Source: Dichomitus squalens LYAD-421 SS1
Lineage: Eukaryota; Basidiomycota; Agaricomycetes; Polyporales; Polyporaceae
Direction: 5' to 3'
NCBI RefSeq assembly: GCF_000275845.1
Contig: NW_006766885.1
Coordinates: 1,378,604 to 1,442,603, forward strand
DNA: 64,000 nt
Positions 12,064 to 23,776 of the stretch are shown here, piece by piece. The translations under genes and the position numbers were made by a program. Below the pieces are notes generated by a model. The model was not told where the DNA came from. It worked only from the letters and a program-made list of their open reading frames with translations, and ran no database searches. The first letter of the stretch is position 1. Each line of letters opens with the position of its first letter.

Positions 12064-12662
12064 GTCGGGAGAGTACGTTACTGTGGTCGGTGGCAAGCGG
12101 GGAAGGTTCTGAACACCACGCCCTCCTCCTTTCTCAACGTTATTCAGCGGTGTTCGTGCCTGACGTATGCGCGACTGTCATCGTCATCGCCAGTCGACCT
12201 GCGCTGCATCGCGCACGGCGCGCCTTCTCCTGCCTCTTATGGTGCTAGCGTTGCCTCATCTGGACTGACCCGGATTAGTCCTATGATTGTGGTCCGAGAC
12301 GCTCGCGACGCTGCGTCTCCATCCTTCTTCGCAGGAGTGAACTTACAGCCCTTGTCAGAAACCTCATTGACTATCCAATACTCAATGGCACAGACCAGCA
12401 AGTGTAGCGGAAGTTATGCTTTGTCTCTCTGCCACCATGTGTCGCTACAAAGCGTCCTCGCTTAGTCCCGCTTGACCCAACCTGTTCTCAGCTTTGGCTT
12501 CATTCAATGCGGCCAATTCACCAGGGATGAGACATATTGTGCCCCAAAACCCACATAAAAGCGCATAGGACGGTGCGACAGTCCTCAGGTACACCAGTCC
12601 ACCACCGGTGGCTCCCAAAGTTCCGTCGCGGTCGACTCCAGCAGCGAGAGCTAACCACAAGC
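12064..12662. other. Intergenic, divergent promoter region
   Basis: Lies between Ohr copy 2 (minus) and the unknown + strand gene. No further gene supported; open frames here begin with non-ATG codons. Confidence 0.4.
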
Positions 12663-13511
12663 ATGGTACGCTTTCCCCTTGATATCCACCCTACCCACCC
12701 AAGAGCTGATGCTTTGCTACAGAACCGCAGGTACATCGCGTCGCTCGAGCCACACCTCGGCGACTACCTCATCGTCTGGGACTCCGCGTGCGGCTCCGAC
12801 TGTCGCGAAGACAACTTCCCGGCGCCTCACCTCGGCGACGGCACCATCTCCATCAACTACGCGAAGCCCAGCGCTTGGGTGAAGGAGCAGGAGCCCCCCG
12901 TGCCGTCCGCGCGGCCTTTGCTCTACACGCCGCCCAAGGAGAACGCGGTCATCACCGTGCGAGATCCCTACCTCGGGCTCAGCCACGGCAGGACGTCCAC
13001 GACGGTCAAGCCGGCCGCGTTCTCCGTCCGCCGCCGGTCGCTGCCGCTGTCGGACACGAGCTCGGGATGGTCTGGCGATAGCGACACGCTCGTCGAGTAT
13101 GCACTTAAGGCCACGTCGCGCGATAACCACTGGCCGAACGGGTCGTGCTTCTGGCGATTTGACTGGAAGAGACGTGCCCCAACCCTCGGCTACCGTACGG
13201 AAGGAATGGACATGACGACGGAGGAAGGGCACGCGCTGTCGTTCACGGACGCCGTCGACGACCATGGGTTCCCGTTTGCTATCATTGAGCTTCGTGGGAC
13301 GGAGGATGTGGGCTGCATCGTCGTGCTGGCCAAGAAGCAGACCTCGACGCACGCACGGAAGTATCTCTCACTCACCGAGAAGATGAGGTTAGGGATGCAC
13401 GATGTGCGATGCCGTGGGAAGGGCGACTTCGAAGACAACCTGCGCGAGTCACTTAGGAGGGCCTCCAAGGAGTACGTTCCAAGGAAGCCGTTTGGACCCG
13501 TTTCGGTATGA
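12663..13511 (+). CDS. Unrecognised protein, single exon
   Basis: An open frame of 282 residues from the ATG at 12663. The central region is coding-like: strong third-position G/C and few rare codons. Features: RYIASLEPHLGDYLIVWDSA, a Pro-rich stretch, a Ser-rich low-complexity stretch (RRRSLPLSDTSSGWSGDS), then NHWPNGSCFWRFDWKRR and EDVGCIVVLAKKQTST. No signal peptide or membrane helix. I do not recognise a family. The first 20 codons are uncertain because GTACGC at 12666 and AG sites before 12710 and 12730 could mark a 5' intron. It stands alone, divergent from the Ohr pair. Confidence 0.6.
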   Translation: MVRFPLDIHPTHPRADALLQNRRYIASLEPHLGDYLIVWDSACGSDCREDNFPAPHLGDGTISINYAKPSAWVKEQEPPVPSARPLLYTPPKENAVITVRDPYLGLSHGRTSTTVKPAAFSVRRRSLPLSDTSSGWSGDSDTLVEYALKATSRDNHWPNGSCFWRFDWKRRAPTLGYRTEGMDMTTEEGHALSFTDAVDDHGFPFAIIELRGTEDVGCIVVLAKKQTSTHARKYLSLTEKMRLGMHDVRCRGKGDFEDNLRESLRRASKEYVPRKPFGPVSV

Positions 13512-14208
13512 TGTGTTTACAAGATTGCGAACCTTGTCTCCTTGCGTCGATCTCATTGTCTTTGTATCGGCCTGTTGTACTCAATCCTCCCATGTATGTA
13601 CAATGGTCGTTATATCAACTCGTTCTAATTCAAGGCAATCCGGAGCCGAAACGTTGCATCCCAGCTACCTTGGCGCCATGTTTGCACAAACGCCTAGTCT
13701 AAGCCAAAGCCAAGTTGTTGGCTAGAAGTGTATCGGCACATGAGCATGGCAAAGAGCGACGTTAGCGGATAGCGGCGTCTGGGAACAAGTACTGCTTCTC
13801 TGTGGCTTAGACAAGATCGCCGACTCCAGAGACCAAAAGCTCCGACAGAAGGAAGGCCGAGTTGACAAGACGCAGAACGCTTGGAGTTTCCTCGCCGCAA
13901 GAATGATGGCTGAGGACCTTATGTATCACCTCTAGAGCTTGAGAGCAGAGTGCGAAGACTCAACATCACCGTTGGGCGTCTGCTAGCCTCTATGGATAAT
14001 CATGCCAGTGAGACGCCCTAAGGAAGTCCAGACGGCATCCACCTGTCCTTGTACATAGCCATTCGTTCACGGTGCCAGTACGTGCTTCCGAGCTTGCCAC
14101 CTCGCGCTCGTCCACCTCTATAAGTAATGCAGATACCTGTAATAGTTGGGTGCGCCTTCCTTCTTCCTCTGATCTCAGAGCCCCCGAAACCCCTTCGTTC
14201 TGACCTTT
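13512..14208. other. Intergenic
   Basis: 3' flank of the unknown gene and upstream region of the F-box gene. A further 5' exon of the F-box gene could lie here, but I cannot fix one. Confidence 0.35.
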
Positions 14209-16805
14209 ATGCAGGCACACAAGCATTCCATTGCCCGACCGGTTCCTTACACAGGCCAGGCGGCATGTGTTATAACCAAGTCTATCCATGAAACGGGCGC
14301 GGTGGTGTTATCCGGCCCTCGTCGCCATCTCCGTGGTCGGAGAGGGGGCCTGAAGGACATGCCCGAAATGCCACTCGATAATATTCTCTTCGAGGTGAGC
14401 TCTGGAGTCGATTGGTTACATCGCAATCATGAATCGGTTGTACCCCGCTCTTTGCCTGTTAGATATTCGTATCGCTCCGTCCCGGAGATCTGTTGAACCT
14501 CTCCCGGGCGACAAGGGCGTTCAGGGCACTCCTCATGAGCCGGCAGTCAGCACCCTTCTGGAGAGAGGCAAGGAAGCAATTCGAGGACCTCCCGGACCCT
14601 CCTTCGTATCTCAGCGAGCCTGCGTATGCAAACCTTCTCTTTTCCGCACACTGCCACGTAAGCATCATATGATTGTGATTCCGCAGCCGTCTCACCCATC
14701 GCCTACGTTGCAGAACTGTGGCAAGTCCAAAACCCAGGCCGTATATTGGCTATTCTCCGTTCGATATTGCGATCCATGCCAGAAAGCTATGCGAGTCTGA
14801 TACGCGGTGGCTCATCCGTTGGGCGCTAATCCGCATGCTATGCTCTTAGGTTCATTGGCGGAAACGAGGTGGGGGCATTGCTGATGGAAGCTTTCCAAAG
14901 CGCGTCCGAGCTTTTTGTGAATTCCAGATACGAGAACGCCGTTTCCTTTTGCATCTACGTCTCGATGGAACCTTGACATAACTTTATACAGCCCTGGCCG
15001 CTTCTCCGGGCGGAGGTATCACAAGCCCGAGATCGATGCTTTGAAACAGAATTGGGCAAACCTCCGGGATGACGAGAAGAGAGCCAGGTTCAAGGACGAT
15101 AAGGCAGCGTTCGTCACGGAGAGTCGGAAAGTGCGTTACACCCATCTGCTGTCTTGCACGCCTAATGTTGATAGAACGCGTCCCAGTACTGTGAGCTCCT
15201 CTCAGCGTGGCAGGTGTCTTGCAAGGTTAAGAGGTCTGAGGAGGTATATAAGCTGAAGAAGGAGCGTTTGGAAGCGTGATTCGGTGCGACCTCTGCGACA
15301 TACGACGTTCTGACGGTCATCACTAGTATCGAAGTCAGACTGCGCCAGGAAGGCTTTGGCGAGGTGTTGAATGATATGCAATACTCGAATCTCGCGGGCC
15401 TCAAGAGGATGAGCTCCGTGAACAGACCGTCCAAACTTACTGAGAAAGGCATGTATGCACGATCAACGCGTATGAACATATGAACTGACTCAGTGAGTCA
15501 GGATGGAACCTCATCCGCACGTCTATCGTCCAGTACATGACGCCATTTCGCAACAAATATCTCAGAGAGCAAGCTGAGATAATAGAGACCCCAACGAGGG
15601 AAGCAACCCCTGTTGTAGATCCTTTTGAGATCATGCCCAAGACACGACTAGAACACCTCGAGAGCTCTTTAGATGTCTATCATCGCGCGAACTCTCCACG
15701 TACTTCTTCATCGGACTGCCAGCCAGGGTTCTTCGAACTGGCGACACTACCAGTGATGCAGGCAGCCCTCCTTCAGGACACGTCGAGCGACGTCGTACAA
15801 GAGTTTCAAACCTCGCCTGTCGATCTCTCCAGTCTCATAATCTCATGGACGGATCACCACACGAACGTCTTCACTGAGCTCGCACTTCTGGGTCTAGATG
15901 AATCCTCTGCTTCCCTAGAGCTGAACGCTCTCCTCGATCTCGCACTCGTCTCCTTTGCCTGCAAGCGCTGTCATCGACGGCAACTACGCTGGCCAAATCT
16001 CCTTGCCCATCGATGCTTCTGTGACAAGTCAAGAGAACGCGCGAAATCCATCTATGAGCTTTTAGCCTCGCGCCAAATTCAATCTGTTCTAGACGCACCT
16101 TATCGGGGAGAGGAACTTGGGATGTTCGACGACCATGTCGCCGTTACACATGCAATCATCTCCCTTGGCGGATTAACGCCGGACACTGCGACACACAAGG
16201 ACGTAGAAGAAGCGGGCATTAGGTTTGTCTGCTGGCTTTGCACGACGCAAAGCATTGGAAAGCACCAATTTTTCGACTGGTAGAATGCGGTACGTGAGAT
16301 TCTGTACATTAATTTTCGCGCTACCAGCCGCAAGTGTTCAAATGTTCATCGCCGACCTTTACTTGTTAGATTCTACATACCATCATCGACCACCCAACAG
16401 AGGTCTTGGACATCCCTTCCTACTGGGAGCGTCTCTCGCCTGACAACGCGATCGAAGCGAAGGCACTTGAATCCGCACTGACACAGCACAACAGCGCCAT
16501 CACCACGCTTTTTCAAAGCCCGTCGAACGTGTTTGGGTGCGAGTGGTGCCGCTGGCATGGTTCTATCGCCGACCTCGATATTCATCTGTTATCTGTGTGA
16601 GTTCCCCCCCCGCGTTGTCCCCGTGCATTGCATACCCGCATGCTGACTGTTTGCACTATGCTGGTGGCGTGGCGCGGTATACAGGCATAGAATATTGATT
16701 CCTGCCAGTGAGTTTGGGGAGATGTACCTGCATGAGGACTCGATGCCTTGTGGCGCGCCTTCGGTTTGGACGGGATTGGATTTGTCCACGCGGCCGTCGT
16801 GCTAG
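14209..16805 (+). CDS. F-box protein with Cys-rich modules, interrupted by one in-frame stop
   Basis: Ten exons: 14209-14394, 14463-14657, 14714-14790, 14850-14903, 14992-15130, 15175-15275, 15327-15448, 15502-16289, 16370-16596 and 16685-16805. The F-box (KDMPEMPLDNILFE, DLLNLSRATRAFRALLMSR) is at the start, followed by FWREARKQFEDLPDPP, a C2C2 pair (HCHNCGK, RYCDPCQ) and a charged coiled region (RYHKPEIDALKQNW). Later Cys pairs are CKRCHRRQLRWPNL, CWLC and CEWCRWHG. This layout is common in the large F-box families of mushrooms; members bind Skp1 for ubiquitin ligation. Two introns have GC donors (14791, 15449), and the exon 4 donor GTCCGA is weak. All phases close, but TAG at 16281-16283 lies inside exon 8 just before a good donor and the frame resumes for 115 more codons. 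Either the gene is a recent pseudogene or the product ends there. The N-terminal start is uncertain. Confidence 0.75.
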
Positions 16806-17437
16806 GAGACACAGACTGATGTATCGACACCATGGACCCCTTGACCCTTCGAATGGGGTTCATGTGTTGTTCGTCTCGTATATCTCCCTGTACAGTATCG
16901 ATCGAGCTTGCGCTGCAACCTCGAAGCAAAAAGTAGTACCTATATGCTATGAGATGGATCTCGTGAGATTCCCCAACATTGGATCCTACATGTCCGGGGG
17001 AAGATGAGGTGAGCCCCATCGTTTGCGCTCCCTTCCGGTCTTCCCCATTCTGATTGGCATGATATCCGTTATGATCTCGTACAGGAAGTTTTCGGCTAGA
17101 CGTCAGCCTGTATGCAAGAACGGCAATAAGCGACGTCAGTATGCGGTATCTGAGGAGACTGCCCAGCTTACTTCGGTACCAAGTTTCCGCGCGCTCGGGC
17201 CCTTCGGGCTTAGCTGTTGTCACGGGACAACAGCGTGAACGCACTTCTGAACCCCGATGAGGGTCTCTGCAAGTGAAGAACCATGGAGCGCCTCCTCCGT
17301 GGGATTGTGGGAGTCTCGAGATCAAGCTGAGTGAGACTAACAGCTAATGGGACAGCATTGATACTGATAGTTGTACATAGAAATAATCACACAATGACGG
17401 CGTAAGTGCTTGAACAGGTATGACATAGTCGCTCCCT
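16806..17437. other. Intergenic, convergent
   Basis: Between the 3' ends of the F-box gene and the zinc-finger/homeodomain gene. A 247-codon minus-strand frame (16582-17325) crosses F-box exons and has no family signature. Confidence 0.4.
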
Positions 17438-18613
17438 TCACCGGTCTTGCATCCTTCGTATAGAGAACCTACAATCGGTGGTTAGGTCAGAAGTAAGACT
17501 GGAGCGTTTCGTCGAATAGACAACAAACCATCGGCGAAGCTGGTCAACGCTCAAAGCAAGCTCCTTCCTGAGCCGTCTGACTTCACCTTCACTTGGATAG
17601 GGATCATGTTGATAAGAACTCTCCAGATACCTCACATCAATGTCGGTCAGTCGCACAGTGCTTTCAGTCTTATAGACCGCCGGTATCACGAATAGACTTG
17701 CTCCAGGGTCCTCGATTCTGTCAACGTCAAAGAGCTGCTGCGTGTCGTGGTGAGGAATCTGGTCGCAGTCGGGGCTGACCATACCAGTGACAAGGCCAGG
17801 CATGGTGCTTGCACTGATTGCCTCGAGCCAACAGCCGGTGACGGTCTACGTTGGTGGTTAGCAAGTATGCCAAACGTTGATAGGTTGAAGATGTCCGCAC
17901 CTGGTGCGTTCTCAGTTCACGAGTTGATCCATAGCCCCTACCGCACCCTGGAGTGCAGAACACTAGCGTCCCACGCTCATGCTCAGCTAGGTGTTCCTGG
18001 AGCTTAGGCCGGGTCTTGAACTCGCGCGGGCAGAATTCGCATTTGGGATGATATCGCTTCACAGTTTCATCTCCACATGATGGACCGTCGGTTGCCTGTA
18101 ATTCGAAGAATTGCTGCATGAAAGACAACATGTCGAATTCCTCTGTCGAAACAGTGTCGGTGGTTACGCTGGTGTGGTTGTCCGCGTTGATCGCGGTCGG
18201 CTGGGCAGCGAGAAACTTGCACGAGACCTGCGATCCACTTCAGTATCGAGGATTGTAGAGAGACATTGTGAATTGGGTTACGAGCGAACCTGGTGCTTCT
18301 GTAGTCCCGCGGTGGTCGTGTACCCTTTCCTGCACGGCGGGGCACACCAATACTGTACTTGACCCTTCATGTGGGCCTGCACATGCCTCTCCAGGTCTCC
18401 TCGAAGATCAAATTTCCGGGAACATTGTTCGCAGACCAGCAGTGAATGATTGGTGCGGGATACGATGGTATGGGGTTGGACGACGTCGGTGCTCAGGGGG
18501 GTTGGGACCCCGGCGGGAGACTGTTGGCGTGGAAGATGGACTGTACCTATCAGGATAGGACCACCTTCTGGGCAAAGATAGGGATTGGCGTCTTGCTCTA
18601 GATCTGAAGCCAT
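17438..18613 (-). CDS. C2H2 zinc-finger protein with C-terminal homeodomain-like region
   Basis: Three exons, 18613-18290, 18227-17901 and 17845-17438; 352 residues, all phase 0. There are two copies of one zinc module: CEQCSRKFDLRGDLERHVQAH with CAPPCRKGYTTTAGLQKHQ, and CEFCPREFKTRPKLQEHLAEH with CTPGCGRGYGSTRELRTHQ. Each ends exactly at an intron after KHQ/THQ. The last exon has a homeodomain-like segment: LTDIDVRYLESSYQHDPYPS, EVRRLRKELAL and SVDQLRRWFVVYSTKR. Trp48 and Phe49 are kept, but Asn51 and Arg53, which normally contact DNA, are replaced (WFVVYS instead of WFQNRR). The protein is probably a nuclear regulator, with the zinc fingers as the likelier DNA-binding part. The start is the ATG at 18613; the frame stays open upstream to about 18877, so more N-terminal exons may exist, possibly including 19105-19653. 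Confidence 0.7.
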
Positions 18614-19104
18614 GTATACATTAGCAACAACGGGGAAGACGGAGGTGGAAGAGAACAGAATATCACAGAGTGCTTCAACCTGCTTTATATTGGGGAATAA
18701 GCGAAGATGTATTACGGAAGAAAAACATACGCTTTTTGGCGATGAATAACGTAGCCGAGACGAGCGGGAAGTGTGAGCAGTGCCACTACCGCTTTGTGAC
18801 ACTTCTTCAGTACTAAGCTGGGAAGACGCACAGACCAGCTCTGACGACTCGAGGATGAGCGTTACATTTACTTTCAATCATATCGTACTACATGGTGTAT
18901 CGAGATCTTCTGTCCATTGGTGACTCTTACATCTTTGCTTGCATGATGTTCCCCTATTTGCGGACGATTGAGGACATCGGACATTAGTCTCGCTACCATG
19001 GCGTCCGACTCGTCATGATGTGCTCAACTCACCTATTCATGCCCACATACCGCTGACTAGTGGGATTTCAATCGATGCCATGGGTTGCCTGAATAGAGCT
19101 TCAG
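18614..19104. other. Gap between two zinc-finger coding regions
   Basis: The minus-strand frame of the downstream gene is open to about 18877 and is Ser-rich. A possible donor GTATGT lies at about 18729 with acceptor-like CTTCAG near 18606, but no phase-consistent join was found. It may be an unrecognised 5' exon. Confidence 0.35.
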
Positions 19105-19653
19105 CTAACAGCTTGTGAGAAATGAGAGACTTGAGAATGCCTGGTGTCTGTTTCGCGGGTTCTGTACTGTCCAGCGCATTGGGCAAAATTTGCACTTGTA
19201 CTTCAGCGCTACTTTGGTGGGAGCGCCCGAGCCGCAAACTTTGGCCTTCTCGTCCTTGATATGGAGTTTTTCGTGTCTCTCCAGGTGGGATCGATCATAC
19301 ATAATTCGCGTGCATCTCTTGCACACATGTCGGTTTTTGCCAGTGACAACGTCCACCGAGCCTTCCGGCGACGCAGTTTGAGCAAGGGGTTCGACCTCAC
19401 GAGCATCGCCGGAAGCGGATGGAGACGCGTCATGCGCAGGAAGAGGACTCCCCGGAGGGTCACCAAGATCGGCGGTTTGCGAAATTGTTCGAGAAAAGTT
19501 TTCGATTGGGCCGGGTGGAGAACCTGCAGGAACGCGCATCTCGTCAGAGGTATTCTCAATGTTCACAAGAGGACGAGACATGAGCTTAGCTCTTTTATAG
19601 TGATCTTTGGTGCTGAGTGTCACAGGGCCATAATACTTAATCTTAGAGTCCAT
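19105..19653 (-). CDS. C2H2-type zinc-finger coding region (separate gene or 5' exon)
   Basis: One open frame of 182 residues from ATG 19653 to a stop at 19105. The first half is low-complexity Pro/Ser-rich. The second half has the same zinc module as the neighbouring gene: RHVCKRCTRIMYDRSHLERHEKLH followed by KYKCKFCPMRW, with a Lys-rich spacer. The close match in layout and orientation suggests either a tandem-duplicated gene or the N-terminal exons of the gene at 17438-18613. A TATAAAAG string about 20 nt upstream of a second ATG (19581) may be chance. The end of the frame (NRHQAFSSLSFLTSC) looks like read-through into an intron, so the true 3' end is doubtful. Confidence 0.45.
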   Translation of the reverse strand: MDSKIKYYGPVTLSTKDHYKRAKLMSRPLVNIENTSDEMRVPAGSPPGPIENFSRTISQTADLGDPPGSPLPAHDASPSASGDAREVEPLAQTASPEGSVDVVTGKNRHVCKRCTRIMYDRSHLERHEKLHIKDEKAKVCGSGAPTKVALKYKCKFCPMRWTVQNPRNRHQAFSSLSFLTSC

Positions 19654-20580
19654 GATGCTTTGAGCTTTGAATTCGAGGGCGCTTGAGACCACCAACAAAA
19701 GTGAGGCACATCATCTCGGACGAAGGGGGTCAAAAAGGTACTCAGTAGGGTGCTGGACACCACTGGCAGTAGCAGTATAGGGGGAAATTGAGAGCGGGGT
19801 AAGTCTTGGGGCAGGTAATAAGCCATCGATTCTATATAGCGACCAGGCAGACTCGGACGGAAGGGCTTTGTTCAGGGGGTCGACGAAAGGAACAGAATGC
19901 CAATGACTGAATATATGGAAGTTCAATGAGTTGAGAGCTATGACAAGCCATTTGTTCGTGACCCACCACAAGGCACTCAATCATCCATTCATTCGCAACT
20001 CACCAATAAAGAACTAGGGTGAAGGAGAACGGATGGAACGGCGTTTGGTCCGAGTGCAAACGCATGCCATACATAGGTCGCTATAGCGAGCTTTAAACTC
20101 GAAGTCAAAGGGTCAAGATGTGGCTAGATGAAGGCGCAGGTATCCGTCGGGAGGCGGGGCGGCAATAGCATCGAACCGGGGCGCGGGACGTGTGGCGCTG
20201 GTCCCGCTCGCTCGCTTGACGCTGAACATCCAACAAACGCACTCTGAAGGCCACGTCAGGTCGTCTTGAAAGGTATGTCAATCATTGAAGCGAAGACGGT
20301 CGTGATGTACTTGTGGACTGCATTTAGTCTTCAAGTTCTTTAGTCCTCCGACTCAAGGTCGAGAGCAATGGACTTGATCACCACGCAGCTCTTGAAGTAG
20401 CTCTGAGCAATATCCCGGACGATGTCGTGAGCTCCAAGGTATCAGAGCGGAGGATGTACGTCGAAATGACCCCTGCTCGGCAAGACTTGCGCAGACTGCC
20501 GCATCGACACGCGTACACGCGTCCCGCGTTGACTACAAGTACCTGGCTCCCGAGCGCCCGATCAGCCACAGCCCGACTCC
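19654..20580. other. Intergenic, divergent promoter region
   Basis: Between the zinc-finger frame (minus) and the dehydrogenase gene (+). Short frames only. Confidence 0.4.
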
Positions 20581-21634
20581 ATGCCATCCCTCTCAGCAGC
20601 CCGCGCGGCCAATGCGAGGTTCTCGCCTTCATACCTCCCCGTCGCAGTCTTCGTCGGCGGTACGTCTGGCATCGGAAAGGCCATCGCGCAGGCGTTCGCG
20701 CGCCACACACGCGGAAACGCGCGCATCGTCCTCGTCGGGCGCAGCAAGGCGGCGGCGGACGCGATCATCGCGTCCTTCCCGAAACCTGCATGCAGCCCCG
20801 CGAGTTCCTCGACAGCAGAGCCATCTGCGAACCACGAGTTCGTCGCATGCGACGTGACGCTGATGAAGAATGTCGACGCGGCGACTTCGCTGCTCCGCAC
20901 GCGCCTGCCCAAGGTCAACTATCTCGTCATGTCGCCCGGGATCTTTAACCTGAAAGGACGGGATGAGACGGAAGAGGGGATCGACAGGCGCCTGTCTCTC
21001 GAGTACTATGCGCGGTGGAAGTTCACGCGCGACCTCGCGCCGCTGCTGCAGAGGGCGCGCGACGCGGGAGAGGACGGGAAAGTGGTGACGGTGAATGCGG
21101 CGGGCAGTGGCCAGCCCTTGGACGAGACAGACTTCGGGCTGAAGAAGAGCTACAGCGCGATGAAGGCGTTCGCACAGCTGCCCACATATAATGATGCGAT
21201 GATCATAGTGCGTCGCTTCTGCCATGGTAGATACGGTATATGCTGATGTGCACGACCAGTCGTTCGCGGAACGACACCCAGACATCTCGTTCGTGCACGT
21301 CCATCCAGGTCTCGTTCGGACGCCAGTTCTGGCGAGGACCCATTGGATCTGGCGCGCTCTGAACCCTCTCGTCACAGTAGCCCTTTATCCATTTTCTGTC
21401 TCTGAGGAAGAGTCCGGCGAACTTCTCCTGAACGCCCTACTAAAGACCGGAAAAGGCTACTCGCGGCTCAATGGGGGAGGAGACGACATATGCGACAAAG
21501 GCCTCAACGTCGGATCTACAGACGTGCGGAGAGGACTCTGGGAACACACCGAGGAGACTTTGTTAGTGGCGCTGGGCAAGTCTAGACTAGAGAGGGCTAC
21601 GAGTCCTGAAGGATCAGCTGTTGAGTCGTCTTGA
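20581..21634 (+). CDS. Short-chain dehydrogenase/reductase
   Basis: Two exons, 20581-21207 and 21260-21634, joined at phase 0 (donor GTGCGT, acceptor ACCAG); 333 residues. The Rossmann nucleotide site VAVFVGGTSGIGKAIAQAF is at about residues 20-40, and LVGRSKAAA follows strand 2, suggesting NADP. The fold continues with ACDVTLMKNV, YLVMSPGI (in place of NNAG) and the segment LEYYARWKFTRDL with the probable active-site Tyr and Lys. After that come VVTVNAAGSGQPLDETDF and the C-terminal HVHPGLVRTPVL typical of the fold. The arrangement fits a fungal SDR group of uncharacterised ketone or alcohol reductases; the substrate cannot be told from sequence. The C-terminal 25 residues are low complexity. 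Confidence 0.9.
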
Positions 21635-23776
21635 CTCCGCTTATACATTGGCCAGGCTCTCGTGCGTACCACGATATCGAGTACCAGTAAGGCTCACGTT
21701 GATATTCCTGAATGCTCGGAACCGATTATACGTTCAGTACGATCCACGCGAGTGATACACAACCGCATCCGATCCAACTATGGAGGGCAAAGTGAAGGGA
21801 TCAGCGCCGGTACGGAGGTGACGAGTTATATATGCGCATATACCCTCAGACGCAGGACCGGAAAGCCGAGGGTTCATCGCTGCCGGGTCCATCGTCGAGG
21901 AGATCGCGGCGACATCGAAACCAGCTGCCGACTGCAGTCGATCTGCGGGGTGGAAGCACCACTGACCCCCACTATACGGCGGTAACGGACCTGGCTGACA
22001 GAAGGATGGTGATCGGGTACCAAGACGTGTAGCAAGCGAAGCACTTGGTATCGGCGTACCTCAGGAGACGTGAAAACACCGATATAGGACCTGCGGACCG
22101 TAAGAGTTCATAGCCACACGCAGAGCTAGGCACGGTAGTAGTCAGTTTCCCCGCACTACATGCTTGTGCGGAAGGGAAGTGCTGACGGGAGAATTCGAAG
22201 CAGGCGGAAATGTGGCCGTGTGCTCGAAGGCGGCCTCCGTCAGACTCTGCTGCTTGGTGTAGCGGTGGAATACAAGGTGCGTCCTCGAGACCGGTCCGCA
22301 GAGGAGGGTTATTCTGGGACTAACACTGCGCAAGGGGTCCCTGGACACAGAAGGGATCCATGATGTAGGAGACACAGGTTGGCATGTGGACGCGAGGTTG
22401 CCGCCATGCGTATGTACACCAGGACCATTCTGCGCCCTTTCCTGCCGTTTGCACGACGAAAGGTGCAAAGACTGCACAGGTGATCAAACCTCAGGGCAAC
22501 TCCCGCGCCGGTTACATAACTCTATTGCACTTACGGCAACAGTTACCCTCGCCTGCGCGGAAGTCGGCTCACCTCAAACAGTAAATGACAGTTATAACCT
22601 CACTTCTCTCGCGGCCCGTGGACCGACTGAGCACAACCAATACCAGATGTACGCGTCCTGCCCAGGTCAAGCCTCTGCAGCCTCCGACATGTTGTTCCGT
22701 CGGACGCTTTGGCATCTCCTCGACGGCGTATCCTTGCAACGACAGATCCCCGTGATTGCTCCTCGGCTTTTGCTCTGTCATGAAACTTGGTTAGCAAAAC
22801 GGATCATATCAAATTTTCAGCGGGACTGCAGTACTGCGCCGGTGAGCCGTCGGAGCAAGGTCAAGCCTTCAAGCGAGCCCCCAAACTCGGGCTCCATACG
22901 CAGTCCGATCATGGAGTATTGCGGCGACGGAATTGCATAATGGATGTAGAGACTGTCCGAGAATACGACTTGATCAGGAGGAACACGAGCAGTTATTCAT
23001 CCGATATTTCCCGATACCGCAATCACGTGTTGATCCCTACGCGTGTGCACCCGAGTAAATGGAGACGCTACGATAAGCGCCTTGTGCGCACGTTGTCACT
23101 TGAGCTCGAACTCGTGGAGGTTCGAGTTGAAGACGATGCGGAAAGGCAGTATGTCATGAGGAGTGCAGAAAAAATTCCTGGTACCCTATAACAACGTATG
23201 TCACTCTATGTCACCGATGGATGAGAACTCACAAGCCCTGAGTACATACATACCACCCTTCGCGAACACTATACTATATGCCAATGTGTCAATGCCAGTG
23301 ATCATAGAAAACGGCGAACGACTTGATGACAACCCAGATCTCAGGAAAACAACAAATGCGTACGTATCTGTACGAGTAGTAGTAGGAGTCCGATGCTGAA
23401 CGGGACACTAGGAAGAAGACTTCCTATGGGACTGTAGCTGTAAATGCGGTGTGAATACATGTGCGGGAGACAACAAGTAATAGGGACCGAGGGAGTATGA
23501 AAGTCTATGGAGATGGAGTCTATAGGTCGTGAGTCTTCGTAATTTTTGGGAGGCGTTCAAGTACGTGAGTGGGGCGGTCTATGTTGCTTTTGTTTGCGTG
23601 AATATTCTGTGTGTGGGTGGCATTATGTACGGGGAGGCGGGAGAGACAACGATCGGCGATGCAATATGGAGCGGCGATGAGAGACCATACGAGGAGCGCG
23701 AAGCGAGGGCCAGACGACGGGACCTAATAATGATAGACACGGCACGAGGAACCTTTGACGGAGAGGGCACACGGCA
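21635..23776. other. Intergenic, 2.1 kb
   Basis: Open frames up to 184 codons (22386-22940, +) have no family signature, no splice-linked neighbours and no codon bias like real genes nearby. Part of the right end is probably the 3' UTR of the arrestin gene. Confidence 0.45.

Noticed and set aside
19590..19600. TATAAAAG as promoter of the zinc-finger frame
   Set aside because: Only about 20 nt from the second ATG, and the frame is open through it; too close to be a convincing TATA box for that start.
22386..22940. 184-codon + strand frame in the SDR-arrestin gap
   Set aside because: No recognisable motif, no splice partners and ordinary base composition.
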